Shown here: piece by piece, positions 1 to 9,918 of the stretch
Position numbering within the stretch: the first letter of the stretch is position 1
How the letters are laid out: the number at the start of each line of letters is the position of its first letter
DNA from: an uncultured bacterium
GTDB taxonomy: Bacteria; Bacillota; Clostridia; Lachnospirales; Lachnospiraceae
Assembly (NCBI GenBank): GCA_905214955.1
Contig: CAJMON010000008.1
Location: forward strand, 1 to 58,738
DNA length: 58,738 nucleotides
Direction of reading: 5' to 3'
Program-made: the position numbers and the translations under genes
Notes under the pieces: generated by a model
The model's database searches: none
What the model saw: only the letters and a program-made list of their open reading frames with translations
What the model was told of the DNA's origin: nothing

Positions 1-115
1 TTATTTGTTTATTTTTTATCTATCATTTTGTACAATTTTAGTAATCTTTCACTTGTCTATTTTACAAATAAACAAAAAAAGCAGCCGTTTGCACGCTTTT
101 CAAACATTCTATTGC

Positions 116-167
116 AAAAAAGCCGCAGCTTCACAAATGACATCCCATCTGTGAAACCACGGCTTTT
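116..167 (-). terminator. Terminator after the acetyltransferase gene
   Basis: The ends AAAAGCCG and CGGCTTTT pair, and inside them TTCACA pairs with TGTGAA. Read on the minus strand the stem is followed by a T-run, about 20 bases past the stop codon at 188. Bases 1-115 are AT-rich with no gene I can support. Confidence 0.7.
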
Positions 168-187
168 CTATCTGCACACCGGTATCT

Positions 188-751
188 TTATTTTTCCGGA
201 TTTTCACCCTTCTTAAAAAATTTCGGCTGATATTCCCGGCACCTGGCCTGATCCAGTACAACTTTAAATTTTTCCACATCCAGTTCTTTTCGATTACTCA
301 TCAGGGTAAAGACCACGCCAAGATTGGAGGTGCAGTATCCGGTATCATAAAATCCATTTCTCTGATAAAATCCTTCGCGCCTTTTTCTCTGCGGATAGTT
401 GGACGCTTCAGGGTTCAGTTCTTCCATTTCCAGAACCAGAGTACTCTCCGGATATAAGTCCTCTAAATGCTTTAAAATCCGGCCTCCGTACCCTTCGGAG
501 CGTTTATCCCTGGCCACTGCCAGAAATAACGGAAACAACACTTCTTCTTTAGGTCCCGGCACATACACCAGAAACCCCACAAAAGTATCTTCCTCATATG
601 CTGCCACAAAAACTGTTTTTCCTGCTTCCATCAGTGCGATCTGACGTTCTACTTCAATTCGTTCACTGTCCGGAAAAGCCTCCCGGTTCAATTCATCCAG
701 CATATCCAATTTTGGAAATTCTTTTCCGACTTTTTCAAATCTGATGCTCAT
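188..751 (-). CDS. GNAT-family N-acetyltransferase
   Basis: A 187-residue cytoplasmic protein of the GCN5-related acetyltransferase fold, which moves an acetyl group from acetyl-CoA to an amine. The acetyl-CoA pyrophosphate loop appears as RSEGYGGRIL after a beta strand (LFPLFLAVARDK), about residues 75-92, and a C-terminal YQRNGFYDTG segment matches the usual family ending. The length is normal for a single GNAT domain. The start at 751 has GAGAGG nine bases upstream and lies inside the end of the MATE gene (17-base overlap), so the two are probably co-translated. The substrate cannot be read from sequence; it could acetylate a small molecule or a protein. Confidence 0.85.
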   Translation of the reverse strand: MSIRFEKVGKEFPKLDMLDELNREAFPDSERIEVERQIALMEAGKTVFVAAYEEDTFVGFLVYVPGPKEEVLFPLFLAVARDKRSEGYGGRILKHLEDLYPESTLVLEMEELNPEASNYPQRKRREGFYQRNGFYDTGYCTSNLGVVFTLMSNRKELDVEKFKVVLDQARCREYQPKFFKKGENPEK

Positions 752-2150
752 AACTTTCTGCCTCTCTTTTCAAGTCTTTTGCCAAATCACTGCTCTTTTT
801 TCGAAATACCAGGTAGAAGATGCAGCCTTTGGCAACGCTGGACAGGCTCAGCGCCCACCATACTCCCAGCACTCCCAGACTGGTACTGCTTAATATCCAC
901 GCCAGCGGTATTCGGATACTGGTAAGAGAAATGCTCACCACACTACACAATTTGGTCAGTCCCAGCCCACATAGGGTTCCAATTGTTAAAAGTTCAACGC
1001 ACATAAACGCCTCGCACACACTGATTACCTGCAGATAACCGGTAAACGCCTGGATACTTTCCGCTTCGTGGAAAAAGATCCTGGAAATTGGCTCTGGTGC
1101 CACCAGAAATACCACGGTAATGATCAAGCCCCAGGTTCCCACAGCAGTCAGGGATATATGGTAGCTTTTCTTCACCCGGTCCATCTTGCCTGCGCCATAG
1201 TTCTGTCCTGCAAAGGCGTTCATGGCTGTTCCAAATCCATCAGCCGTATTCCAGGAAATAGATTCGATCTGTCCGCCCACTCTCTGAGCTGCCACTGCCG
1301 CAGATCCAAAAGAGGATACCATTCTGGTAAGCACCATGGAAATTCCACAGTATACAATACTCTGCAGCGCTGATGGAATGCCGATCCTGCATACTTCCCG
1401 GTAATACCATTTTTTGCACAGTGTCGTCAGATACATGTGTTTTAAAATATTCTCGTTATCTGCATCCTTTCGGCTCTTTAAGGTACACACCACCAGAACC
1501 ATGGTCACAATGATCTGGGAACAGACCGTTGCCACCGCCGCTCCTGCTGCCTGCATCCCCGGTATGGGACCTGCCCCAAAGATAAACAGCGGATCCAGGA
1601 CAATGTTTGCCGCCATTCCCGCAAAGTTGGCCACAAAGGGAGTGCGGGAATCTCCCTGAGCTGTATACAGTCCTGTCAATGTGAAATTCAAAAACGAAAA
1701 AAGGATCAGCCCGCAGGTGATCTTTGTATACTGAATCCCGATTGCCACAGATTCTGCATCTGACAGTTGAAAAAAACCGATCAGCTGATCGGTAAAGGCA
1801 AGGCATACTACTCCGTACAGCACACCCATCAAAATCACCAGCTGCACAGCGGCCTTGGCATACTGCCTGGCCTCTTCCCTTCGTCCTTTTCCAAGCTCCT
1901 GGGCTGCAAATACCTGGCCTCCCATCCGGGTCATAGTGGAAAACCCACTGGACAGCCACACATACATGCCGCCTGCCCCCACACCAGCTACTGCATTGGC
2001 TCCCAAAAGCCCCACCCATGCCATATCCACAATGTTGTAAAGCGTTCCCAGAAAGCTGGAAATCATAATGGGAAACGCCAGATTCAGCAGACTTTTTAAG
2101 ATGGGACCTTCTGTCAGGCTGACCTGCTTTGCTTCTTTTGCATGTTTCAT
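735..2150 (-). CDS. MATE-family multidrug/sodium antiporter
   Basis: A 471-residue membrane protein of the MATE family (MatE domain twice), expected to export drugs or metabolites using a Na+ or H+ gradient. Twelve hydrophobic segments in two six-helix halves are visible; helix 1 carries the family-typical LAFPIMISSFLGTLYNIVDMAWVG-like stretch near residues 28-51, and the second half begins near CRIGIPSALQSIV. The start has AAAGGAGACGGT directly upstream. A TGATATAAT extended -10 lies about 60 bases upstream. It is the first gene of a two-gene unit with the overlapping acetyltransferase. Its substrate is unknown. Confidence 0.9.
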   Translation of the reverse strand: MKHAKEAKQVSLTEGPILKSLLNLAFPIMISSFLGTLYNIVDMAWVGLLGANAVAGVGAGGMYVWLSSGFSTMTRMGGQVFAAQELGKGRREEARQYAKAAVQLVILMGVLYGVVCLAFTDQLIGFFQLSDAESVAIGIQYTKITCGLILFSFLNFTLTGLYTAQGDSRTPFVANFAGMAANIVLDPLFIFGAGPIPGMQAAGAAVATVCSQIIVTMVLVVCTLKSRKDADNENILKHMYLTTLCKKWYYREVCRIGIPSALQSIVYCGISMVLTRMVSSFGSAAVAAQRVGGQIESISWNTADGFGTAMNAFAGQNYGAGKMDRVKKSYHISLTAVGTWGLIITVVFLVAPEPISRIFFHEAESIQAFTGYLQVISVCEAFMCVELLTIGTLCGLGLTKLCSVVSISLTSIRIPLAWILSSTSLGVLGVWWALSLSSVAKGCIFYLVFRKKSSDLAKDLKREAESYEHQI

Positions 2151-2207
2151 ACCGTCTCCTTTACGTTCAATGATAATTACTTCGTATTGCGCGCTGGTAT
2201 TACTTTT

Positions 2208-2216
2208 ATTATATCA
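2208..2216 (-). promoter_or_regulatory. Extended -10 promoter of the MATE/GNAT unit
   Basis: On the minus strand the sequence TGATATAAT is an extended -10 box. No good -35 is seen at the expected distance, which is usual for extended -10 promoters. Confidence 0.5.
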
Positions 2217-2247
2217 CAAGAATCCAGGTTTTGGTAGAAGATTTCAA

Positions 2248-3246
2248 TCAAAACAGTACGTCTTTGTTGATGGTAGTATAAAACAGTTCCCGGCATGTTT
2301 CAAAATCTCTGGTCTGTGCCAGAATCCACATCATTTTTGTCACTGCAGCTTCCAGGGTCATGTCATAGGATTCCAGAATCGGGAATTTTTCTTTGATGGT
2401 TTTTCCCACTTTATAAATCCCCATATCACTGCCTTCGTGCGTGACTTGGGTAGACATAAGCACCAGTTTTCCTGTGGATACCCATTTTTCAAGAACCTTT
2501 GTAAACTCGTGGTTTCCATAATCCGGCAGTCCTCCCACACCAAAGGATTCCAGAATCAGTCCATCGTAAGAATTCGCCAGATTCTCCAGCACTCCCGGAT
2601 CAATGCTGGGAATCAGTTTCAGCAGAAAAACCCGGTCATTCATTTCATGGTAGAATTTTAACAGTTTTGTGGACTGCTCTTTGTCATCAATGTAGAAGAC
2701 AATCCGGTTATCATGAATCACTGCGATATCTGGATAATTGATGCTGGAAAATGCATTGTAGCTCTTGGAAAATTCTTTTTTTGCCCTGGTGCCTGCGATC
2801 ACCTTTCCGCCAAAGACGATCACAGTTCCGTGAGACCTTGGATCGGATGCAAAACGCAAGCTGTCCAGCAGATTGGATCTGGCATCCGTAATCGCCAGAT
2901 CAATGGGCTTCTGCGCTCCTGTCACCACCACCGGTTTCCGGTTGTTCTGAATCAGGTAAGACAGGGCCGCCGCCGTATATGCCATGGTATCTGTTCCGTG
3001 ACAGATCACAAACCCATCGTAATACTCATACTTTTTCTCAATCAATGCCGCCAGTGCCGTCCAGTGCTTCGCACATACATTGGTGCTATCCAGAGAAAAC
3101 GGTGCTTCCGTATCAATGGTACAAAATTCTTTTGCCGATGGCACATACTCCAAAAGCTCCTCAGCTGAGATTTTGGGCGAAAGCCCCTGTTCTGTATATT
3201 TCGATGCGATGGTACCGCCTGTCGCAATGAGAAGTATCTTCTTCAT
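2248..3246 (-). CDS. L-asparaginase
   Basis: A 332-residue asparaginase/glutaminase-fold enzyme that hydrolyses L-asparagine to aspartate and ammonia. The nucleophile loop TGGTIAS contains Thr12, and the second catalytic motif HGTDTM holds Thr85 and Asp86; SLDSTN (51-56) is the substrate-binding serine loop. There is no signal peptide, so this is a cytoplasmic enzyme closer to bacterial type I (AnsA-like) than to the secreted type II. The length is as expected. An AAAGGA site precedes the ATG at 3246. It sits between the sensor pair and the MATE gene in the same direction, but the 74-base gap to the response regulator and lack of pathway link suggest an independent unit. Confidence 0.9.
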   Translation of the reverse strand: MKKILLIATGGTIASKYTEQGLSPKISAEELLEYVPSAKEFCTIDTEAPFSLDSTNVCAKHWTALAALIEKKYEYYDGFVICHGTDTMAYTAAALSYLIQNNRKPVVVTGAQKPIDLAITDARSNLLDSLRFASDPRSHGTVIVFGGKVIAGTRAKKEFSKSYNAFSSINYPDIAVIHDNRIVFYIDDKEQSTKLLKFYHEMNDRVFLLKLIPSIDPGVLENLANSYDGLILESFGVGGLPDYGNHEFTKVLEKWVSTGKLVLMSTQVTHEGSDMGIYKVGKTIKEKFPILESYDMTLEAAVTKMMWILAQTRDFETCRELFYTTINKDVLF

Positions 3247-3320
3247 CTGAAAAAATCCTTTCTGTTCTGCTCATTCCTCTACAGACATTGTACCATCCGA
3301 TGCCCTGAAAGTAAATAGCG

Positions 3321-4187
3321 TCAGCCGGTCTTCAGCTTCTGCTTGTAATCAGTAGGCGTCATTCCTGTGTTTTTGCTGAAAATTGTGCTGAAATAAAACT
3401 GCTCAATGCCCACTGCATCTGCCACGTCCTTGATGCGGATCTCTGGATTGTTCTGAAACAGCATTTTTGCAAATTCGATCTTCTGTTCCAGTAGGTATTC
3501 ATTATACGTACTCTTTGCATACATTTTGAAAATCTTCCGGATGTAAGGCTGGCTTACTTTAAACAGGCTGCTGATTTCTGCCAGGGAATAATACCGGTTC
3601 ATTTCACTTTCCGTAAACCGCACAATCTTTTCAAAAAGGATTTTCTCCTTCTTTCGGACGCCTTCTTCCTCTTTCTGCAGCACTTCTTTGAGATACAGTG
3701 TCTTAAACAGCCCAAAATCTCCCACTGGAATCAGATCTTCCAGTTCTTTCGCGTCTGCTTCGGAAAGCTTTTCCTCAAACTCTGCTTTTTTCTGTTTCAG
3801 CTCCTGTTCTTCCCGTTCCGCATAGATCTTTTTCAAAACTTTGGAAAATTCTTTCGGGTCGATGGGTTTTGTAATATACTCCTCCACATCCAGCTGAATG
3901 GCCTTTCTGGCATACTCAAACATCCGATACCCGCTGATGATGACCAGATACAGCTCCTTGTTCTGTTTTCGAAGCCTTCCAAGAAGTTCGATGCCATCCA
4001 TTTCTGCCATGCGGATATCACTGAGCACCACATCCGCCTTCTCTCCTTTTTCAAAGCAGCGCCACGCCTCCTCGGCACTTTCAAACACTCCGGTAACACA
4101 GAAGCCTTCCTCCGCCTCTGCTAATGACCGGATAAATCTGGCCATGGGCGGCTCATCTTCCACAATCCAGATCTTCAAGTCCTTCAT
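3321..4187 (-). CDS. AraC-type response regulator (YesN-like)
   Basis: A 288-residue two-component response regulator. The N-terminal receiver domain (about 1-120) has the acidic pocket VEDE, the phospho-acceptor Asp57 in VLSDIRM, and the conserved lysine in ITKP. The C-terminal 100 residues are an AraC-type double helix-turn-helix (SLAEISSLFKVSQPYIRKIF, then IRIKDVADAVGIEQFYFSTI). The start MKDLKIW at 4187 overlaps the end of the kinase gene by 35 bases; an ATG 12 bases further upstream is possible. As the last gene of the rhamnoside transporter operon it probably activates that operon when the kinase senses the sugar. Confidence 0.9.
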   Translation of the reverse strand: MKDLKIWIVEDEPPMARFIRSLAEAEEGFCVTGVFESAEEAWRCFEKGEKADVVLSDIRMAEMDGIELLGRLRKQNKELYLVIISGYRMFEYARKAIQLDVEEYITKPIDPKEFSKVLKKIYAEREEQELKQKKAEFEEKLSEADAKELEDLIPVGDFGLFKTLYLKEVLQKEEEGVRKKEKILFEKIVRFTESEMNRYYSLAEISSLFKVSQPYIRKIFKMYAKSTYNEYLLEQKIEFAKMLFQNNPEIRIKDVADAVGIEQFYFSTIFSKNTGMTPTDYKQKLKTG

Positions 4188-5940
4188 GTTCCATACCACT
4201 CCCTTCTGTGATCTCCATGATCACACAAAACCCTCCATTCTCCTGATTTTGCAGTTCAAATCCAAACCGTTCTCCAAAAAACAGGTGCATCCGAAGCAGG
4301 GTATTTTCCACTCCGATACCGTACGAAATTTTTCTCATCTGAATCCGTGATTCCTGCTGCATTGCATCTTTTATTTCCTGTTTCAGCTCTTTTAGTGCTT
4401 CCTCCGGCATTCCCTGTCCATTGTCCTGAATGCGCAGGCAGATGGTCTCTCCTCGTTTTTCACAGACGATCTGCACCAAAAGTTTTTTGTGAGTCCGGTC
4501 ATACCCATGTTCAAACACATTTTCCACAAACGGCTGAAAAATCAGTCTGGGGATCTCTGTATTTTTCAACATTTCTTCACAAAACACCTGATATTCCACC
4601 CGGTGCTCAAACCGCAGCTTCATCAGCTCCAGATAGTCCGTAATGTTCTCGATTTCCCATCCGATGATACTGTTTCTTCCGTTTTTGTCCGCAATGGCAT
4701 ACCGCATCAGGGAAGAAAGCCGTCTGCAGGCATCATAAATATCCGGATTGTGGCTCTCCGTTCCCATAATGCCAATCACATTCAGAGTATTATATAGAAA
4801 ATGCGGATTGATCTGGGCCTGAAGAGAATTTAAGCGTTCCCGGATTTTCAGCGTTTCATTTTCCACCTGCTGTCTTACCATCCTGCACAGCCTTTTCTGC
4901 ATTTCCCGGTAGCCATCGTACAAATACTGAATCTCATCGTACTCTGCTTCATGTTCTGACTGGCTTTCCACATCCAGATTTTCCAATGTGGTGTTCTGTA
5001 TCTGATCTGTGAGCAGCTTCAGCGCTCTCGTCATCTTTCTGGTGCAATACCGCATGACCCAGATAGTCAGAATCAGAAGCCCTGCCCCTTCTGCAATCAG
5101 AATACGGACTTCCTGCATGACATCTTTATAAATCTCTTTTTTAGGTGAAAGAAAAAAGACCTCGATCCCATTCTGATCCGTCAGCTCGGTAATCAGATAT
5201 TCCTTTTTCAGCGTCTGCACTTCTTCCTCATCTGCCTCTGGAAAATCTGAGGTTTGGTAAATAACCTTCTGATTCTGAGTATCGTACAGGCGGATCTGTC
5301 CATTTTGAGGCGCACCGATTTTAAAAATTCCTTCGATAGCATCCATGTCCACCTGTACGCACAGATATCCCACCACTTTTCCTGGGTCCCGGATTGCCCG
5401 TGCCAGTGTCAACATCGTTTCCTTCACCAGAGGAACCTGTGTGTCTGTGGGAAGCAGGACACTTCGTCCAAAATTATGGCGGACCAGTTCTCTCCACTGT
5501 GCTTTTTCCAGCTCCTCCTCCGACAGACGATACCGGCTGTTGTATGCAATGTTATAATCATTGCTTGTGATATAATAGCCACGGTCGGTAAAAAATACCA
5601 CCTGATAGAGGGACGACTGAATAGCATACGAGCAGCATTCTGCCTGAATTTCTGAATAATATTTTTCCTCCTGAATCAGCGAATTTCCAGGATAATTCAG
5701 GCTTTTTGCATTATACATGATGTTGTTTACCAGATGAATGCTGAGGAAAGACATATTGTCCACCAGCGACTGAATCTGGGAGGAGATCAGTTTTGCAGAA
5801 GCTTCTGCCTCCTGCCTGGCATTCTCCATAAAACTTTTTGTAGTTTTTACAAAGAAAAATCCCAGTACAATGGAAAGAGGCACCGCCGCAATCCAAAAAT
5901 AAGAAATCATCAGACTTCTTGCAAAACTTCTCTTCTTCAT
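4153..5940 (-). CDS. Sensor histidine kinase (YesM/LytS-type)
   Basis: A 595-residue membrane sensor kinase. One transmembrane helix near residues 12-32 is followed by an extracytoplasmic sensing domain of about 250 residues, a second helix near 285-300, a HAMP-like linker, then the His_kinase domain with the phospho-acceptor motif INPHFLYNTLN and a HATPase_c domain with PFVENVFEHG (N box) and DNGQGM (G1 box). The start has AAAGGATTTGAGGG upstream, 15 bases from the stop of the glycosidase gene. It pairs with the overlapping AraC-type regulator. The ligand is probably an extracellular rhamnose-containing saccharide, an inference from the operon alone. Confidence 0.92.
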   Translation of the reverse strand: MKKRSFARSLMISYFWIAAVPLSIVLGFFFVKTTKSFMENARQEAEASAKLISSQIQSLVDNMSFLSIHLVNNIMYNAKSLNYPGNSLIQEEKYYSEIQAECCSYAIQSSLYQVVFFTDRGYYITSNDYNIAYNSRYRLSEEELEKAQWRELVRHNFGRSVLLPTDTQVPLVKETMLTLARAIRDPGKVVGYLCVQVDMDAIEGIFKIGAPQNGQIRLYDTQNQKVIYQTSDFPEADEEEVQTLKKEYLITELTDQNGIEVFFLSPKKEIYKDVMQEVRILIAEGAGLLILTIWVMRYCTRKMTRALKLLTDQIQNTTLENLDVESQSEHEAEYDEIQYLYDGYREMQKRLCRMVRQQVENETLKIRERLNSLQAQINPHFLYNTLNVIGIMGTESHNPDIYDACRRLSSLMRYAIADKNGRNSIIGWEIENITDYLELMKLRFEHRVEYQVFCEEMLKNTEIPRLIFQPFVENVFEHGYDRTHKKLLVQIVCEKRGETICLRIQDNGQGMPEEALKELKQEIKDAMQQESRIQMRKISYGIGVENTLLRMHLFFGERFGFELQNQENGGFCVIMEITEGSGMEHEGLEDLDCGR

Positions 5941-5955
5941 CCCTCAAATCCTTTC

Positions 5956-8900
5956 TTATCGGTACATTCGAATCACGGGTGCTTTTAAAATCCCCCATGG
6001 ATGTAGCCGGTATGTGTAACACCAGTTTTTCCCGGTAGTTCTCCAGGTGGTAGGGCCAAAATACGTTTCCTTTGGATTGCAGTTGTGAAGCTGTCCAAAG
6101 GTATTGATTCTGGTCCCGTAACAACGGATGCGTAAGGTATGCGTCCCTGCCTCCACTTCTCCCAGACCCCTTGTATAAGGAGCAAATACCACACTTTTCC
6201 ATTCTCCGCCATCTATGGAAACTTCTGTCAGGGCTCCTTCGTATTCTCCCACTTCAATTTCCATGATTCCCTTTGGCACAATGATTTCGTTTTCATATAC
6301 CAGCGAACCTCCGTAAAACGGCAGGCCCTGGCTGCACACATCTCCATAACCGATCTGTTCCTGGGAGGGAGTCAGCGTACACACATCCCCGGATACCGTT
6401 ACTCCAAATTTTCCAAGCAGATAGAACCATTCCAGGTTGGTCAAATTCCCAAAGGGCATTTCCACCCTCAGTTCATGGCTTCCTGCTTCCAGATCACCCA
6501 GTTTGATTTTATGAATCACTTCATCCACAAACCACGCTCCTGGTGTCCACGGTTTCTCCACTCCATCCAGAAAAATCCGGATATCCATATCTCCTTCAAA
6601 AGCCAGGAAAACCTCTTCTATTTTTGTTTCCGCCTGGATGGCAAAGCAAAGTTCCACCAGATGCTCTTTTTGATTTCCTTCCCGGCTGATCCAGGGCTGT
6701 GGAAAGCTGTCTGTCCGTTTCCGATACCCTGTCTGTTCCCGGATTTTATCATCAATTTTCAAAATTTCTTCTTTTTCTTTCCATTCTCCTCCGTCCAGCC
6801 GGTACTTTGCCTGATCCAGAAGAAGGACATTATCTTCCTCCAGATGATATGCCGTTACAGAAGGAAGATACCGCTCACAAATCAGCTTCCGTTCTTTCTT
6901 GGCTTCTTTTGAAAGAGCTTTCGTTTCGGTCTCTATCCTTTTGGTCATTTCCAGAAGCATGGAATCATGGGCATAAAAGGCTGCTTCAAACCAGGTGTGC
7001 GTTCCGTCAAAATTTCCCGGCATTTCCCGTATTTCTCCTGTAAGGGTATCCAGGCATTTCAGAATCCAGTTGCCTTTCAGGCTGATTTCATAGGATTCTT
7101 CTTTTGGCTTTCCAGTTCCATGTACCACAAAAAGAAAACGTCTGTCCCCCTCTTCCCGCATCTGGTAAATCAAATCTTCCGAAGGCATTCCCTGTTTTGT
7201 CAAAATCTTTACTTCCTGCACAGGTTCCAGGGCTTTTAAAAGCTTGTCCTTTTCAAATCCAATCTGTTCAAATTTAGAAAGGATTTCTTTGGGCAGTTCT
7301 GACTTTTCCCCTTCCAGATATTCCGGAAGATTTCCCAGAAGCACTACCTTTCCTCCTGCTTTTCCAAAGCTTTCCAAGCAGTCCAGGGTGGTTTTCCGAA
7401 TGGTGGTAAGCTCTGGAACCACAAGAATTTGATACTTCATCTCTCCCACACAAAGTCCTTCCCCGGAAGCTCCTTTGGACAATTCCGGCAGAAGCGCTTC
7501 GGAAAGGAAATCAAAATCCTGGAGACCAAACAGCAGCCATCTAGTCAGATTCTGAAACTGTTCCTCCATCAAGCTTCGTTTCTCTATGGTCTCCTTCTCC
7601 GGTCCAAATTCCATAAACATACTTTCAATGGGATGCACCACCCCTACATGCACTACCGCCTTTCCTCTGGTCATAGCCACATTCACTCTGGCAAAATGAT
7701 CTTCAATCAGAGGATATTTCCGGTACCAGGGAGAATGGCTGTCAATAGGTGCCGGATAATCCCGCTTGGACTCGCCTCCCATATACATCCAGGACAGATG
7801 GGGCACTCTCACCGTCACCCCCAGGGCTGCCTGCCAGTCTCCCTGAAGCTTGTGCCCCCGGAAATCAAAATTCCAGTTGGTCACGCCGTAAAGCTCGCTG
7901 ATGACGCCGCTTCTTCCCATCTGCCTGGACACGCTCTGTGCCTGCTTCGCAGTGGTATACTCTCTGGCATCTGCCAGCATATCAATTCCCGGAAGCTGAA
8001 ACTGTGCATAACAGCGCATGGTATCTCCCACGCTTCGAAACTGGCTTTCCAAACGACTCTCTTCCATAAGATGTCCTGCCAGCATCAACTGATGTTCTTC
8101 GCACCATGCCCCCAGAGTGCCTGCATAGTTTTCTGCAAACTGCGCTGACAGCAGGTTTCCGTACTGATAACGCAGTCTGCTGATAGAACCGTCTTTCTTC
8201 AGCCAGAACAGCTCCGGCAGGCGTTTTAAAAGGGATGTCTGGCAAATCTCCAAAAACCGGCTCTCCAGGCTTTCTGTGAAAGGAATTCCGATTTCTTCTG
8301 CCTCTTTGATGGTGTGCATACATTCCATTTTGGAAAACTGTGGCTCATCCGTAAAAATCGAAGGAATGGTTCTGGAAAATTCTTTTTCAAGTCTTTTTGC
8401 ATAGGGTTCATATCCTTCTTTTAAAAATGCCTCCACGGCTTCTTTGTTCAGGGTATCTCCATAAGCCTGATTGTTAAACCAAGGAAGGGGATCCGTCACC
8501 ACCAGATAGGCGTACCAGAATTCTTTTCCAGGAACCGGCTTCTGTATCGTTTCTTTCGGATATACGGTATATTCCAAAAGCCTTCCATCCTCTGTCTTTA
8601 CTTCATATTGATACAGAAGCATCAGATCACCATTTTTCGTCAGCCGGTTTTCCTGAGGAATTTTCCGGTCATAATGTCCATTTTCATGAAAATACGGAGA
8701 AAACAGCAGATATCTGGCACGGTATTCTTCCTTCTTTGTCACCCGGCCTCCTCCATATCCGGAAGGCCACTTGTCTTCGTCATAGAGATAGGTCTGCATC
8801 CCTAAACTTTCTCCATAACTTCTGCAGAATTCCACGCTGTCTAAAAATTTTTCTCCCAGATATTCTTCCTGCAGGCCGATTCTGGAATGAATGTGAAATC

Positions 8901-9057
8901 CCCCGAATCCCATTTCCTTAAAATCGTCCATCTGCTTTTTCAGATGTTCCTGCACAAGCCTTCCATTCCAGCTCCAGAAGGGAGCTCCCCGAAATCTGCC
9001 TGATGGATTCTGAAACTGTTTTTCAAACTCCTCACCCACTGTTTTTTCTTTACCCAT
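5956..9057 (-). CDS. GH106-like glycoside hydrolase, probable alpha-L-rhamnosidase
   Basis: A 1033-residue hydrolase without a signal peptide, so intracellular. The N-terminus (APFWSWNG, FHIHSRIGL, YLYDEDKWPSG) is the opening typical of GH106-type rhamnosidases and related proteins; a central barrel contains FTDEPQFSKM and HLMEESRLESQ; the last 250 residues hold galactose-binding-like beta domains (DGGEWK, GTHTLRIRC). The family releases L-rhamnose from rhamnogalacturonan-type or other rhamnosides. The start at 9057 has GAAAGGAGAAG. It lies 24 bases after the permease stop and 15 before the kinase start, in one operon. Substrate specificity is uncertain, since many relatives are annotated only as glycosyl hydrolases. 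Confidence 0.8.
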   Translation of the reverse strand: MGKEKTVGEEFEKQFQNPSGRFRGAPFWSWNGRLVQEHLKKQMDDFKEMGFGGFHIHSRIGLQEEYLGEKFLDSVEFCRSYGESLGMQTYLYDEDKWPSGYGGGRVTKKEEYRARYLLFSPYFHENGHYDRKIPQENRLTKNGDLMLLYQYEVKTEDGRLLEYTVYPKETIQKPVPGKEFWYAYLVVTDPLPWFNNQAYGDTLNKEAVEAFLKEGYEPYAKRLEKEFSRTIPSIFTDEPQFSKMECMHTIKEAEEIGIPFTESLESRFLEICQTSLLKRLPELFWLKKDGSISRLRYQYGNLLSAQFAENYAGTLGAWCEEHQLMLAGHLMEESRLESQFRSVGDTMRCYAQFQLPGIDMLADAREYTTAKQAQSVSRQMGRSGVISELYGVTNWNFDFRGHKLQGDWQAALGVTVRVPHLSWMYMGGESKRDYPAPIDSHSPWYRKYPLIEDHFARVNVAMTRGKAVVHVGVVHPIESMFMEFGPEKETIEKRSLMEEQFQNLTRWLLFGLQDFDFLSEALLPELSKGASGEGLCVGEMKYQILVVPELTTIRKTTLDCLESFGKAGGKVVLLGNLPEYLEGEKSELPKEILSKFEQIGFEKDKLLKALEPVQEVKILTKQGMPSEDLIYQMREEGDRRFLFVVHGTGKPKEESYEISLKGNWILKCLDTLTGEIREMPGNFDGTHTWFEAAFYAHDSMLLEMTKRIETETKALSKEAKKERKLICERYLPSVTAYHLEEDNVLLLDQAKYRLDGGEWKEKEEILKIDDKIREQTGYRKRTDSFPQPWISREGNQKEHLVELCFAIQAETKIEEVFLAFEGDMDIRIFLDGVEKPWTPGAWFVDEVIHKIKLGDLEAGSHELRVEMPFGNLTNLEWFYLLGKFGVTVSGDVCTLTPSQEQIGYGDVCSQGLPFYGGSLVYENEIIVPKGIMEIEVGEYEGALTEVSIDGGEWKSVVFAPYTRGLGEVEAGTHTLRIRCYGTRINTFGQLHNCNPKETYFGPTTWRTTGKNWCYTYRLHPWGILKAPVIRMYR

Positions 9058-9081
9058 ATTTCTTCTCCTTTCTCCCGTCTT

Positions 9082-9918
9082 TTATCCTTTTACAGCTCCG
9101 GAGGTCATTCCTTCCATCATCTGTCTGTTTAAAATCACATAAATGACAACAAGTGGAATGGAAACCACCACAATGGCTGCAAACAAATGTCCATAATCCG
9201 TATCAAACGCCGATTTCAGTTCGTAAATACACAGCTGGACAGTCTGACTGCTGGACCCGGACATGTAATACTGAGGATTCTGAAAATCATTATACACCAC
9301 AATGGATCTTAAAATCACCACCGAAGCAGTAATTGGCTTCAGCAGTGGAAAAATAATTCGAAAGAACAAGGTCAGCGGGCCGCACCCGTCCACAATGGCC
9401 GCCTCATCCACTTCTTTTGGCAGAGTTGCAATAAATCCTTTGTACATCATAGCTGCAAATGGAAACAGCGTTGCCACTTCTACCAGAATCAGTCCCGTCA
9501 GTGTATTGGCCACATGCAGCTTGTTTAACATCCAGTACGTAGGGATAATGGATGCAGGCACAATCAGTCCGGCAACAATGAGTTTATCCGAAATGGCACT
9601 GAACAGACCTCTTCGCCGCTGCATAATAAAGGCTGTCATGGAAGAAACCAGCACCAGAATCAGGATAGACCAGAAAGTAAGAATCAGGCTGTTTTTAAAT
9701 GCCTGGAAAAAAGCACCTTTTCCATATTGAAAAATATAGGCATAGTTTTCTGCAATGTTCCACTCTTTGGGAAATGCCAAGCTTAACTGAGAAGCCTCTG
9801 TTTTGGTTTTAAAGGAATTGATGAGAATAAAATAAAAAATCAGCCAGTGGGTCACAACTGTCAATAACACCAGCACCACTTCAAACATCTGGAAGGCTCT
9901 GTTTTTCTTCTTTATCAT
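9082..9918 (-). CDS. Carbohydrate ABC transporter permease (MalG/CUT1 type)
   Basis: A 278-residue inner-membrane permease with six hydrophobic segments. The EAA loop that contacts the ATPase is visible as EVDEAAIVDGCGPLTLFFRIIFPLLKP (about residues 187-212, EAA-x3-G pattern). Such proteins pair with a MalF-type partner to import oligosaccharides. The start codon shares bases with the stop of the upstream permease (TAATG), so the two are translationally coupled. No ATPase gene lies in the operon. This is common for CUT1 systems in Bacillota, which share a housekeeping MsmK-type ATPase; that part is inferred from the family. Confidence 0.93.
   Translation of the reverse strand: MIKKKNRAFQMFEVVLVLLTVVTHWLIFYFILINSFKTKTEASQLSLAFPKEWNIAENYAYIFQYGKGAFFQAFKNSLILTFWSILILVLVSSMTAFIMQRRRGLFSAISDKLIVAGLIVPASIIPTYWMLNKLHVANTLTGLILVEVATLFPFAAMMYKGFIATLPKEVDEAAIVDGCGPLTLFFRIIFPLLKPITASVVILRSIVVYNDFQNPQYYMSGSSSQTVQLCIYELKSAFDTDYGHLFAAIVVVSIPLVVIYVILNRQMMEGMTSGAVKG

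Noticed and set aside
1..115. Short inverted repeat (TTTGTTTATTT with AAATAAACAAA) at the left edge
   Set aside because: It is AT-rich, low in information and could arise by chance; no feature is claimed.
1456..2019. Long frame inside the MATE gene on the same strand
   Set aside because: It lies wholly within the MATE coding region in another frame, is rich in Cys/Arg/Gly, and has no ribosome site.
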